This document shows positions 16,419-26,700 of a DNA stretch of 64,000 bases, piece by piece. Under the pieces are notes generated by a model that was given only the letters and a program-made list of their open reading frames with translations, was not told the origin of the DNA and searched no databases. The stretch comes from Tamlana carrageenivorans (GTDB taxonomy: Bacteria; Bacteroidota; Bacteroidia; Flavobacteriales; Flavobacteriaceae), in contig NZ_CP025938.1 in NCBI RefSeq assembly GCF_002893765.1, forward strand, positions 3,057,501 through 3,121,500. Direction: 5' to 3'. A program made the translations under genes and the position numbers. Numbering within the stretch: the first letter of the stretch is position 1; each line of letters begins with the position of its first letter.

Positions 16419-17747
16419 ATGCGTAGCAAACAAAGTCAAAATTTAGAAAACAAGTTGAATAATGCTGTGGAAATCCAAGCTTGGGAAGCTTTTGGTAGAG
16501 ACGTCTTACAAAAGCTGATACCGCCATTACATTTTATTTCTGCTGAAGACGGTATTGATGATTTGAAACTTTCTAAGGAAGAAAAGGAAGCGTTATGTTA
16601 TACTTTAGGGCTTTGGGAAACTTTGCTTGAAGACGGTGAAGGTTTTTTAGATATGCGGTCTATTTTGATTAAGAATTTGGAACAATTAAAATCTGACTAC
16701 GAGCGCTTTTTAAAAGCATCGATTGAAAAAGCCAAACCATTGGAGGTTGCTTATCATTCGGTTGGTTTATTTTTTAATAATGCCAATGAAGCAAGTATTT
16801 CGCGGTTAACCGTAATGAATGCAGATATTGAGCAACTCAAAGATTTAGATAATCCTGTTTTTATTGATGCGGTAAGAGATGAAATTAATTCGGCTTTTGA
16901 TCGCTTGGATTTAAGTTCACACTATTCTCTGCTTGTTATTCCGGGTTATTTGGGGGCTAATAAGGTATTGGACCGTTGGGCAAAACTGGCTTTTGAACAT
17001 AAAGTATTTATGGTAACAGATTTTGCACATTTGGATGCACCCGATGATGTAGTGGCCCATTTTAAAACGACCAATCACGTGCGTAATGAAACCTATTTGT
17101 CTAATGTGGTTATGACCTGTAATTGGTTCGTTGGACGAGGAAAATATGATTTTATTGCCGAGGAAGACGATTTGTATGTACCACCATCGTTGGCTGTGGC
17201 AGGGAAACTTTATAGTAACAGCTTGTCTCAGGCAAGTGCCGGAAGAAAATACGGTGCATTAAAAGGGGTAGGAGGTGTTTGTTTTAAGCTTAAAAAGCAT
17301 GATTTAGCTATTTTAGAAGGCTTGGGCTTGATACCCATGTATTTTGAAAATGGCCAAATTATAGCCTACTCGGCAAAAACACTTTTTAATGGAAATAATT
17401 TGGGGCTACAAACTTATTCGGTAGTGCGCGTTTTTGATTATGTAAGCAAAGTGCTTATAGATTATTTTAACCGAAAAACCTTCGAGAATTTTAACGTACG
17501 TACCCGAAAAGAGTTTATTCATGATATTGTGAGCTTTTTAGATAAAAATACAGGAGCTCAAAAATTGATTGAAAGTTTTAGCATTAAACGATTAGAACAA
17601 GATATGGAACATAAAGATCGTGTGCATTTGGAACTTTATATGGAACCATATTTTCCAGCCAAAAACTTTTTAATTCATTTAAATGGTAAAATTGGCGATT
17701 CGGGCAAGGCTAATTCTTGGGAGGCGCATTACGAGCAGAAAGGCTGA
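16419..17747 (+). CDS. TssC-like contractile sheath large subunit (DUF5458)
   Basis: This 442-residue protein matches the Bacteroidota TssC/DUF5458 family in length and blocks: VIPGYLGANKVLDRWAKLAF, VMTCNWFVGRGKYDFI, VPPSLAVAGKLYSNSLSQAS, GLIPMYFENGQ and VVRVFDYVSKVLIDYFN. In type VI systems it forms the sheath with TssB. The gene starts 6 bp after the tssB-like stop and the pair is flanked by sdaA and an unrelated minus-strand operon, so it forms an isolated two-gene unit. I see no tube (Hcp), baseplate, spike (VgrG) or ClpV gene in the window. Confidence 0.8.
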   Translation: MRSKQSQNLENKLNNAVEIQAWEAFGRDVLQKLIPPLHFISAEDGIDDLKLSKEEKEALCYTLGLWETLLEDGEGFLDMRSILIKNLEQLKSDYERFLKASIEKAKPLEVAYHSVGLFFNNANEASISRLTVMNADIEQLKDLDNPVFIDAVRDEINSAFDRLDLSSHYSLLVIPGYLGANKVLDRWAKLAFEHKVFMVTDFAHLDAPDDVVAHFKTTNHVRNETYLSNVVMTCNWFVGRGKYDFIAEEDDLYVPPSLAVAGKLYSNSLSQASAGRKYGALKGVGGVCFKLKKHDLAILEGLGLIPMYFENGQIIAYSAKTLFNGNNLGLQTYSVVRVFDYVSKVLIDYFNRKTFENFNVRTRKEFIHDIVSFLDKNTGAQKLIESFSIKRLEQDMEHKDRVHLELYMEPYFPAKNFLIHLNGKIGDSGKANSWEAHYEQKG

Positions 17748-17932
17748 GATGACTTAATAGCTTTGATAAATTATGTCTGAATCACTTATAATATACTCAA
17801 GGTGACATGCCTGGCTATAGGGCGTATGTTTTAAGCTTTAGGGAATAACCAGCAACCAAAAGTTAAAATTTAATTTCAGACTCTGCTTTTTGTTTCATTA
17901 AAATAATATTTTGCTAGGAAGCAAAAATTGTA

Positions 17933-18919
17933 TTAGTACTTCAAATTTATAAGCGCTCTTACTTCATCCAAAGTGCTTATTAGTTGTTTGCTAAATGCGA
18001 ACGTCATAATATCACTTTCCGTTTTTCCTTGCCGCAGTAAATTGTTAAAATGGATGGTTTCGTAATTGTAGCCTATGGTTTTGTAATCAAAATCTAAGGT
18101 CTTTTCTTTGTTTTCTGTGTATAATGTAATTGTTGAAGGTTGATGAAACATGGTGTTTATCTTCACTGTGGCCTTTTCAAAGCTAAAAATAGCTTCTGTT
18201 TTTAAATCTTCAATTAGCGAACTTTTTAATTTTGCAATAGCACCGTCTTCATATTTAAAAGTCATATCACAAGAAGCGTCTGCGCCGTTTTTAAAATATG
18301 TAGCATCAGCCTCAATTTTATCGGGAAGGCCTAAAGTCGATAAAGCGGCGAAAATAGGGTAGATGCCTATATCTAATAAACTACCACCACCTAAGGATTT
18401 GTTGAAGAGTCTCGAACTGTTATCAAAATCTCTATAAAACCCGAAATCGGCTTCCAGTTTAAGCAACTTGCCATAAGTGTTGTTTTTTACGGCATCTAAA
18501 ACAAACTGGTAGTGCGGTAAGAAGTAGGTCCAAAGTGCTTCCATTAAAAGCCCGTTTTTAGATTGGGCTACAGCAATCATGGTTTCGACTTCCTCGGCAT
18601 TCATGGCGAATGGCTTTTCACAGAGTACAGCCATACCATATTCCAAACACAGTAAGGTGTTTTCTTTGTGTAAAGCATGTGGTGTTGCGATATAAACCGC
18701 ATCGATATTGTCGTCTTTTGCTAATTGCTCATAGCTATCGTAGGTTTTAGTTGCATCGTACTTTTTGGCGAAATCTTTAGCCTTTTTTAAACTTCTAGAG
18801 GCTACAGCATACAATTTTGCCCCAGACACAGTTTGTAGGTCTGTAGCAAATTTATTAGCGATTTTTCCAAGGCCAATAATGCCCCAGTTAATGGTTTTCT
18901 GTTCTGGTTGCTTTGTCAT
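17933..18919 (-). CDS. Gfo/Idh/MocA family oxidoreductase
   Basis: This 328-residue NAD(P)-dependent oxidoreductase has an N-terminal Rossmann motif (INWGIIGLGKIANKFATDL, residues about 10-28) and the family Lys motif CEKPFAMNAEEVE (Lys in EKP). The C-terminal alpha/beta domain contains GGGSLLDIGIYPIFAA. Such enzymes act on sugars, inositols or dihydrodiols; the substrate is unclear. Its start lies inside the end of the sodium symporter gene (32-bp overlap), so the two are translationally coupled, suggesting it metabolises what the symporter imports. Confidence 0.9.
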   Translation of the reverse strand: MTKQPEQKTINWGIIGLGKIANKFATDLQTVSGAKLYAVASRSLKKAKDFAKKYDATKTYDSYEQLAKDDNIDAVYIATPHALHKENTLLCLEYGMAVLCEKPFAMNAEEVETMIAVAQSKNGLLMEALWTYFLPHYQFVLDAVKNNTYGKLLKLEADFGFYRDFDNSSRLFNKSLGGGSLLDIGIYPIFAALSTLGLPDKIEADATYFKNGADASCDMTFKYEDGAIAKLKSSLIEDLKTEAIFSFEKATVKINTMFHQPSTITLYTENKEKTLDFDYKTIGYNYETIHFNNLLRQGKTESDIMTFAFSKQLISTLDEVRALINLKY

Positions 18920-20609
18920 TTGGTAATACGGATTGAAGGATACATGCCAAGGTAATAACGATTAGGCAGCCTACAAAATTTAACCATAAAAAAGGAAGGT
19001 TAATGTATTCATATTGATTAAGTAAAAACAAAGCGATTACAATTATTTGGGTGATTAAGGCCCCTATAAAAACCGCATTTCCTTTAACAAACTTGAAGAA
19101 AAAGGCTAGTAAGAATATACCCAATACATTACCATAAAATATAGAACCAATAATGTTTACCAGTTGAATAAGGTTTTCAGCTAAGTTCGCGACACAAGCA
19201 ATACCAATGGCGATTAATCCCCAACCAAAGGTGAACCATTTTGAGGCTTTAACCATAGCTTCTTCAGATTTTTCGCTTGTATTACGTTTGTATAAATCCA
19301 TGGTTGTTGTTGATCCTAAGGCGTTTAATTCACTGGCCGTACTACTCATGGCTGCACTTAAAATTACGGCTAATAACAAACCAATTAATCCACGTGGTAA
19401 GTTGTTCAAAATAAAATGTATAAACACATAATCTTTATCGTTGCTTTCAACTTTTACACCTTGACTTTGGGAAGCTTTATCGATTAAAACTTTAGCTTCG
19501 TTTCTAATGGTTTCTTCAGCTTCATTGGCTATAGTAATGTAATTTGATGACGTATCATCTGGAGTCGCGATAAACGATTGTATAATTTTTTGTTTTTCAT
19601 CAAACACTTGTGCTTGTTCTTTTTGCAGTGTTTTAAAGTCTTCGGCATATTCCGAATTTAAAACCAATGCGGTTGCCGTAGGGTTGAAGTTTATAGGGGA
19701 GCTGTTAAATTGATAAAACACAAAAACCATAACGCCAACAAGAAGGATAAAAAACTGCATCGGTATTTTTAAAATACCGTTAAAAATGAGTCCCAATTGC
19801 ATTTCTTTTACCGATTTCCCTGAGAGGTAGCGTTGCACCTGACTTTGGTCGGTTCCAAAATACGAGAGCATTAAAAAAGTACCACCAATAATACCGCTCC
19901 AAAAGGTATACCGGTTATTCAGATCGAATGAAAAATCAAGTACTTCCATTTTACCACTAGCTCCAGCGATTTCTAAAGCTTTTGTAAAAGTGATGTCTTG
20001 TGGTAGTTTATCAACGATCAAGAAAAAAGCCACTAACATACCAATAAAAATAACGACCATTTGGTGTTTTTGAGTAACGTTAACTGCTCTCGTTCCACCA
20101 GAAACGGTATAAACGATAACCAATAAGCCAATGATGATGTTTAGGGTGAGTAAATCCCATCCTAAAACAACCGATAAAATTATAGCAGGAGCAAAAATGG
20201 TGATGCCGGCTGCCAAGCCTCGTTGTATTAAAAATAGTATAGCAGCTAGGGTTCTGGTTTTTAAATCAAATCGATTTTCTAAAAACTCATAAGCTGTATA
20301 GACTTTTAATCGATGATAAAGCGGAATAAACACCATACAAATAACCACCATGGCAATAGGTAAGCCAAAATAGAATTGTACGAACCCCATGCCGTCGTTA
20401 AAGGCTTGTCCTGGTGTTGATAAAAAAGTAATCGCACTGGCTTGAGTTGCCATAACCGATAAACCAATGGTCCACCATTTAGAGGTATTCCCGCCACGAA
20501 GATAATCCGTCACGTTTTTACTGCCTCTTGTTTGCCAAGTTCCATAAGCTACAATAGCAATTAGGGTTGAGCATAGTACGGCCCAGTCAATCCAACTTAA
20601 AGTTTGCAT
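18888..20609 (-). CDS. Sodium:solute symporter (SSS family)
   Basis: This 573-residue inner-membrane transporter has about 13 hydrophobic segments, the N-terminal pattern TDYLRGGNTSKWWTIGLSVMATQASAITFLSTPGQAFNDG (cited loosely by its parts), and TVSGGTRAVNVTQKHQM, all typical of the SSS/SLC5 family. An extra-membrane insert lies near residues 325-395. Substrate may be a sugar, amino sugar or similar compound. It sits between a 36-aa membrane peptide (3-bp gap) and the overlapping oxidoreductase. Confidence 0.92.
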   Translation of the reverse strand: MQTLSWIDWAVLCSTLIAIVAYGTWQTRGSKNVTDYLRGGNTSKWWTIGLSVMATQASAITFLSTPGQAFNDGMGFVQFYFGLPIAMVVICMVFIPLYHRLKVYTAYEFLENRFDLKTRTLAAILFLIQRGLAAGITIFAPAIILSVVLGWDLLTLNIIIGLLVIVYTVSGGTRAVNVTQKHQMVVIFIGMLVAFFLIVDKLPQDITFTKALEIAGASGKMEVLDFSFDLNNRYTFWSGIIGGTFLMLSYFGTDQSQVQRYLSGKSVKEMQLGLIFNGILKIPMQFFILLVGVMVFVFYQFNSSPINFNPTATALVLNSEYAEDFKTLQKEQAQVFDEKQKIIQSFIATPDDTSSNYITIANEAEETIRNEAKVLIDKASQSQGVKVESNDKDYVFIHFILNNLPRGLIGLLLAVILSAAMSSTASELNALGSTTTMDLYKRNTSEKSEEAMVKASKWFTFGWGLIAIGIACVANLAENLIQLVNIIGSIFYGNVLGIFLLAFFFKFVKGNAVFIGALITQIIVIALFLLNQYEYINLPFLWLNFVGCLIVITLACILQSVLPNDKATRTENH

Positions 20610-20612
20610 ATT

Positions 20613-20723
20613 TTAAAAGGATTTTGTGATGAAGTAAAACGCAATGAAATATAGCACATTGACTATTAAAACAACCGAATATAAGGTTAGCCAAGTTTGT
20701 TTTGGTGGTTCTTCGTTATTCAT
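20613..20723 (-). CDS. Small single-pass membrane protein (36 aa)
   Basis: An ATG at 20723-20721 opens a frame of 36 residues: a charged start MNNEEPPKQTW followed by one long hydrophobic helix (LYSVVLIVNVLYFIAFYFI) and TKSF. It fits exactly between the PIG-L gene and the symporter, ending 3 bp before the symporter ATG. Position and single-helix shape suggest a small accessory subunit of the transporter. I infer this; no family is assigned. Confidence 0.65.
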   Translation of the reverse strand: MNNEEPPKQTWLTLYSVVLIVNVLYFIAFYFITKSF

Positions 20724-20731
20724 AAGTTGGT

Positions 20732-23248
20732 TTATTTTTCGGTTTGATTAAGGTCTTCTTTGCCTAATGAAATCATATTTGCGAACAAACGGTAGGCTCC
20801 AGAAACACCTGATGGAAATTCTCTGAAAAAGCTGAGTCCTGTGTAAATATAGTAGCCTTTACCATATTTAGCGACCAGTAAGCTTCCTTTTTTATCCGAT
20901 TCCTTTTTATCGTGGATTTCTAAAATAGGGGTAAATTCTTTGGCCCAGCCATTGGGAAAATATAATCCGCGTTCTTGCGTCCAGCCTTCAAAATCTTTTT
21001 GAGTGATTTTATTCGGGTAATTTAAAACGGGATGTTTCGGACTTAAAAAGCGAACCTGAGCGTTTTCATCGGTAACACGGTCTCTGGATAAAGTCAGTTT
21101 ATAAGGTGCGATGTGGTCTACCTTTAAGCGGTGACTCGTATTGTATTGTACAATCATATTTCCGCCTTGAGCTACAAAATCAAAAAGTGTTTGCTGTTTA
21201 AACTGTAAGTCATCTAAAGTGTTGTAAGCTCGAATTCCAACAACTACAGCATCAAAATGACTTAAGCTTTCTGCAGAAATTTCAGCAGGTGTTAAAAACT
21301 GAACCTCGTATCCAATTTGTTCGAGACTTTCAGGAACCACATCACCGGCACCTTGAATGTAAGCGATATGTTTTCCTTTTTTCTGAATATCCAAGCGCAC
21401 AACTTTTGTTTCATTAGGTAGTAAAACGGTTTGTTTAGGAATGTGGCTATAATCAATTTCTATAAGCTCTTTATTGTAGGCTTGATTTCCAACGAAAACC
21501 ATAGGGCTAATATACCCTTCATTACCATTTTTAGGCGGCGTTATCGTGAAATTAAAGTTTTGTTCTTCGCCTTTATGAACAATAGATACGGGTTGTGATT
21601 TAGGAAATACTTGCCAACCTTCTGGGTGTTCAATTTCTACAGCACCTTTTAAATTGTCATGTCCCGCTCTAACAATGACTTGGATATTTCTTTTCTCATT
21701 GGAATTAAAAATGATGACTTTTTCGGTAATACTAGCTGAAGCTTCTGGGATGATTTCAAACGGACGATACAATTCACCTTTATCGGGTTCGGAGTAACGC
21801 TGAATCACGTCTTTTGAAATACTAAAAGGCACATTATTGATGAGTAAGTTAAACTTGACGTTATAGGCTCTAGGGGTTTCTGGAAGGCCAATTAAATCTT
21901 TGTTATCCACGTGATACATGCCAAGGCTTCCTTTTTTGTTGAGCCAGTAGGGTGTTGTGGGTTGCTGATTTTCTTTAATATTTAAAACCTCTTCGAAGTT
22001 GTATTTTATGTTATTCTTTAAGTCGATATTTTTTGAAACACTAAGTTTTTCTGAAGTTTCATAACTGAGTAAAAGCATCGGTATGTCACTTCGGTTAAGC
22101 ACTTCGATGTTAATTTTTACAGCTTCGCTAGGTGTCGCCCAATTGGTTTCTGCCGAGGCTTCTAAATACAAACCGGCACACATTTCTATAATATGAATGA
22201 GCTCTTTAGATTTTTGAATTTTCCAATGTTCATTATCTGCTTTTTGAAGCAGTTGATAGGCTTTAACCAATTGCGGAATATGCTCTGAAGGGTTTTTAAA
22301 ATTGAAGTTGTTTTCTACAGCATATAAAATGTCACCAATGGCTTGTCCGCCTTTAATACGGTTCCATGTGGTATCAATACCTTCAAAAATGTTGTCACTA
22401 TCTTTTAAGGGATCACCTTTCAGGAATTCAACATACTCTTTTTGAGTGCCGCGCTGGGTTAAATTACCAAACCCTTGACATAAATGCTGACTCCTAGCAA
22501 TGGCAGCCACTTCGTTGTTAGACATGCCTTTAAGTGGGTAAAAAGTACCTATATCGAAACTAATCATATCACTTTTGTCGGCGGCATCAAATTTGTCTTG
22601 TCCGCCATAAAACCAATGGCTCGTATTAAAAAACAAGCGTTTTGGTTGCCAAGCGGTGGTTCTATCTAATTGTTCTGGGAAAGCCGTTTTATCGTTAGCT
22701 ATCTCAAAGGCTTCAACACTTAGCATGGCCGATCCTGTATGGTGCCCATGGGTCGTACCAGGGCTTCTATGGTCAAAACGGTTTATAATGATATCGGGTT
22801 GAAATGTTCTAATGGCTAAAACGACATCGCTTAAAACCATGTCTTTGTCCCATATTTCAAAAGTTTCATCAGGGTGTTTGGAGTAGCCAAAATCGTTGGC
22901 TCTTGTAAATAGTTGTTCGCCGCCATCAACACGTCTTGCAGCAAGCAATTCCTGAGTTCTTAAAACACCAAGTAATTCTCTAATATCCGAACCTATTAAA
23001 TTCTGACCGCCATCACCACGCGTTATAGAAAGGTATGCTGTTCTGGCTTTAATATGATTGGACATGTAGGCGATAAGACGCGTGTTTTCGTCGTCTGGAT
23101 GTGCCGCAACGTATAAAACAGAACCTAAAAAGTTGAGTTTTTGTATGGATTCGTAAATTTCAGAAGATGAGCTTTTTATCGGTTTTTGTGCGTAGGTAAT
23201 CAATAGCGTTAGTAAAGCTATGGCTAAAGAAAGGCGTTTTTTATTCAT
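20732..23248 (-). CDS. PIG-L (LmbE-like) family deacetylase, large exported form
   Basis: This 838-residue protein has a signal peptide (about 1-20), then a PIG-L domain with the zinc motif AAHPDDENTRL (about 48-58) and a later HGHHTGS. The long C-terminal part contains a beta-sandwich segment (about 500-600, VIIFNSNEKRNIQVIVRAGHDN) and a terminal class I glutamine-amidotransferase-like domain (about 640-835, AEISAESLSHFDAVVVGIRAYN). PIG-L enzymes remove N-acetyl groups from amino sugars. With the symporter and oxidoreductase it suggests processing of an acetylated sugar derivative in the periplasm, then uptake and oxidation. Confidence 0.88.
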   Translation of the reverse strand: MNKKRLSLAIALLTLLITYAQKPIKSSSSEIYESIQKLNFLGSVLYVAAHPDDENTRLIAYMSNHIKARTAYLSITRGDGGQNLIGSDIRELLGVLRTQELLAARRVDGGEQLFTRANDFGYSKHPDETFEIWDKDMVLSDVVLAIRTFQPDIIINRFDHRSPGTTHGHHTGSAMLSVEAFEIANDKTAFPEQLDRTTAWQPKRLFFNTSHWFYGGQDKFDAADKSDMISFDIGTFYPLKGMSNNEVAAIARSQHLCQGFGNLTQRGTQKEYVEFLKGDPLKDSDNIFEGIDTTWNRIKGGQAIGDILYAVENNFNFKNPSEHIPQLVKAYQLLQKADNEHWKIQKSKELIHIIEMCAGLYLEASAETNWATPSEAVKINIEVLNRSDIPMLLLSYETSEKLSVSKNIDLKNNIKYNFEEVLNIKENQQPTTPYWLNKKGSLGMYHVDNKDLIGLPETPRAYNVKFNLLINNVPFSISKDVIQRYSEPDKGELYRPFEIIPEASASITEKVIIFNSNEKRNIQVIVRAGHDNLKGAVEIEHPEGWQVFPKSQPVSIVHKGEEQNFNFTITPPKNGNEGYISPMVFVGNQAYNKELIEIDYSHIPKQTVLLPNETKVVRLDIQKKGKHIAYIQGAGDVVPESLEQIGYEVQFLTPAEISAESLSHFDAVVVGIRAYNTLDDLQFKQQTLFDFVAQGGNMIVQYNTSHRLKVDHIAPYKLTLSRDRVTDENAQVRFLSPKHPVLNYPNKITQKDFEGWTQERGLYFPNGWAKEFTPILEIHDKKESDKKGSLLVAKYGKGYYIYTGLSFFREFPSGVSGAYRLFANMISLGKEDLNQTEK

Positions 23249-23336
23249 TTTGGTTATAAGCTAAAAAATCAAATATACCAAAGTTGATGCTGCGTTAAAA
23301 GGTTTTAGTGTTTCTTTAACGGTTTGGTTTGGGGGA

Positions 23337-23392
23337 GTTCCAAAGTTCCAAAGTTCCAAAGTTATATTGTTATAAAGTAATAAAGTTACAGA
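23337..23392. repeat. Tandem 8-bp repeat array
   Basis: Seven octamers in phase: GTTCCAAA three times, then GTTATATT, GTTATAAA, GTAATAAA and GTTACAGA. A very similar array lies at 29612-29667 on the other side of the pectate lyase gene. Confidence 0.8.
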
Positions 23393-23541
23393 GAAGCAAC
23401 TTCTAAAAGTTGAACTTGAAACTGAGCTCTTATCCCCTTGAGGACTATCGAGATGGAAACATTGTTTTTATCGAAGATACATGGCGAAGCCAATAGGTGG
23501 GGTATAGTTTGTAAGTAAAAAAAAGCTACAAAGCTTCAAAA

Positions 23542-23568
23542 GCACCTCGACAAGCTCGGTGTGACAAG
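23542..23568. repeat. REP-like repeat, copy 1 (core CTCGACAAGCTCGG)
   Basis: This 27-bp sequence (GCACCTCGACAAG... to ...TGACAAG) matches 29669-29695 at 26 of 27 positions. Both copies have the same orientation and lie outside the two ends of the pectate lyase gene. Confidence 0.8.
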
Positions 23569-23651
23569 TTAAAAGTATGGTTGAATTAGAAGATTATTAA
23601 TCAATAAACAATTATAAATAATCAATTGCTTTAAGTTTTTAAGATAGTATT

Positions 23652-23690
23652 CAAAAAAAAATCACGGCTAGTAAAAGGACTAACCGTGAT
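23652..23690 (-). terminator. Terminator of the pectate lyase gene
   Basis: ATCACGGCTAGT (23661-23672) pairs with ACTAACCGTGAT (23679-23690); on the minus strand the 12-bp stem, with one G-U pair, is followed by eight or more T residues. It lies about 35 bp after the stop codon. Confidence 0.9.
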
Positions 23691-23725
23691 TATAATATGA
23701 ATAAAACTTAATTTAAAAAGACTTA

Positions 23726-26700
23726 TTACCTTTTAATGAAACGTTTTAAAGTTTCGGTACTTCCGTTAGATACTTTAAGTAAGTACATTCCAGATTGTAA
23801 ACCTCTTAAATCAATTTTTTCAACTCCAAAAGCTTGTGTATTTGAATACACAAATTGGCCTAAAGTGTTATAGATTTCAATTTTTGACGTTTGACTTCCA
23901 GATAGTTTAACCATGATAAAATCTGAAGCTGGATTCGGGAATACCGATACAGCAAAGGCGCTATCTTCATCGGTAACTTTATCAGCGGCTTCTTTAGCTG
24001 AACCAGCAATTAATTCGAATTCAATCCAATCGATATCAGCACTTTCTCCATCAGCGTTAGAGGTTAACACGATTTCGTTGTTACCTGCGTTTAAAGCAGT
24101 GACTAAGCTAGCTCTAGCAAAAGATGAACTTTGAGTAGCAGGAAGTGATAATGTTTGTGAATTCCCATTAAAACTGATATTTACAGAAGGATTCATTGTA
24201 GCCTTTCTGGTATATCTAAGTGTTACCGTATAGTTTCCAGAAACAGGCGCGTTAAAGTTCCAGATAATTTGTTTTCCAGCACTGTTTGAAAGGTTTATGG
24301 TATTATCAAAATCGGCTGCATCATAATATTTGATAGATCCGTCGTAAGCGATAGTTCCAGCATCGGTCACTTCAATACGTGTAGGCTCTGTTGGTTCTAT
24401 AATTGAACCTTCAATTGTTGCAGAAGCATAGTTGGAATTGATTGAGCCATTGGCTTTAATCCAATAGAAATATTCTGTATTCGCATCTGCCGTGGCATCT
24501 ACATAACTTGTAGCAGATACAGCTAGAGTTGCTATACGTACTCTGCCACTTGGATTGGAATCTAAATCTCTGTATAGTTCAATGCTTGTTGGCGCAAAAT
24601 TGGCGGTCCAATTTAAACTTATAGATGTTTCTCCTGGAGTAGCCGTTAAGCTTATTGCGTTGCTTGGAGCAGCAATCGTTGCTGAAGCCGCATTAGAGTT
24701 AAATGCGCCATTTGATTTTATCCAGTAGTAGTAGGTTGTTCCTACAGTAGCTGTATTGTCGGTGTAACTCGTAATATCAACAGAAGCGATATTTGCTAAT
24801 TTAGTTCTACCAGCAGGATCGGCATCGGTGTCTCTGTATAGTTCGTAGCTTGTTGCGGTTCCTTCAACTAAAGTCCAGTTAAGGTTAATTTCAGTTTCAG
24901 TAGCAACGGCGTTAAGTGAAACTACAGGGTCTGCATCTGGCGCAAAAATTGTTGCTGATGCCGCATTAGAGTTAAATGCACCATTTGATTTTATCCAGTA
25001 GTAGTAGGTTGTTCCTACAGTAGCTGTATTGTCGGTGTAACTCGTAATATCAACAGAAGCGATATTTGCTAATTTAGTTCTACCAGCAGGATCGGCATCG
25101 GTGTCTCTGTATAGTTCGTAGCTTGTTGCGGTTCCTTCAACTAAAGTCCAGTTAAGGTTAATTTCAGTTTCAGTAGCAACGGCGTTAAGTGAAACTACAG
25201 GGTCTGCATCTGGCGCAAAAATTGTTGCAGATGCCGCATTAGAGTTAAATGCGCCATTTGATTTTATCCAGTAGTAGTAGGTTGTTCCTACAGTAGCTGT
25301 ATTGTCGGTGTAACTCGTAATATCAACAGAAGCGATATTTGCTAATTTAGTTCTACCAGCAGGGTCGGCATCGGTGTCTCTGTATAGTTCGTAGCTTATT
25401 GCGGTTCCTTCAACTAAAGTCCAGTTAAGGTTAATTTCAGTTTCAGTAGCGACAGCGTTAAGTGAAACAACGGGATCCTCAGGTTGTTCGATCACTAAAC
25501 CGTATTCTACAGCACCTAAATCTGGTCGAGATCCGCTGTAATCAATTCCTGAAGTAGTTACACCTGCATCAATTAAATTACTGCTTGATTTTAGGTTTAA
25601 GAAACCGTTAGAAGTTGGATAGGCATTTGGACCTGGGCTCGTGGTTACAAAGTCATTTGAACTAACCGAAAGGCTTCCATCTACATTAATAAATGCGTTA
25701 GGAGCCGAGTAGTTTCCACGAATACGATCGTTTTGTGAGTTTCCAAATGACACGTTGTTTTTCCAAACATGGCTTGCACCATCTCTTGTATGAATGTTAT
25801 ATTCTCCGTTATTATAGGATGTATTGTTTGTAAATTCTATAGTACCAATATTTCCATTGTCTGTAAATCCGTGTTTACCGTTATTAAAGGCAATACAGCG
25901 GCGTACAATATGATTTATTTTATGAGCACTAGATCCTAGTTTGAATCCGTTTTTATCACCACCACCGGAAGATCCACCAGTAGTTAACGTACCGTTACTG
26001 TGGGCGATACAATCTTCAAATGTCACCACACCAATAGGGCCGGTATCACTTTTAGTGTATAAATCCCAACCATCGTCAATATTGTGGTGGGCCACACATC
26101 CACGGAAGGTGTTACCAACTCCACAAGTTAATTTAGCAGCAAAACCATCGGCATCTTCATTATCAGAATCGCGGTTGTTGTAAGCTTCACAATTTAAAAT
26201 TAAGTTGTGTGAAGGCCAATCGCTAATAGAAGTAGCACTTGTATTGTATCTACTTAACTGTAAACCAGTATCGTGATTTGATCTAAAAATACAACTTTCA
26301 ATCGTGTTGTAGTTTCCAGAAAGTAGCATGCCGTTGTCACCTGCTTCTTCAATAGTAATACCTTTAAAGTGCCAGTAGTTACCATCTAAAACAATACCAC
26401 GGTTTGAAGATAACTCCGACTGAGCGGCAAAGCTAAGAACAGGCATACCGTCGTATCCGAATACTTTAATTTTAGAGCTCGAAGACCCGTTTTTAGTGAT
26501 TACAATGGTAGAAGAGAAGTTGTATTTACCTCCTTTTACATAAATGGTACCTCCGGAAGACACGCTAGAAAGCGCAGATTCAAACGTTTTTGGTGAGTTT
26601 ATAGTTCCAGAGTTACTTGCAGAACCGTTATTGGCTACGTAAATGGCTGAAGGGTCTGTGGGTGGGTTTTCAGGATCAGGGTCTTCGTCTGCTTTTGGAG

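Larger units (their letters stand above)
23249..23725. other. Intergenic region with composite repeats, no gene
   Basis: This 477-bp gap holds an 8-bp repeat array (23337-23392), a REP-like 27-mer (23542-23568), AT-rich 7-bp-like repeats (about 23597-23632) and the terminator of the pectate lyase gene (23652-23690). I see no coding frame with gene-like composition. The promoter of the PIG-L gene must lie near its left end. Confidence 0.7.

Noticed and set aside
17909..17926. TTTTGCT/AGCAAAA hairpin after the Gfo/Idh gene, considered as a terminator
   Set aside because: On the minus strand the stem is followed by TATTATTTTA rather than a clean T-run; too weak to list.
24675..25493. Regular 273-bp repeats considered as a CRISPR-like or satellite array
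   Set aside because: The units are in-frame FN3 domains within the pectate lyase; there are no spacers.
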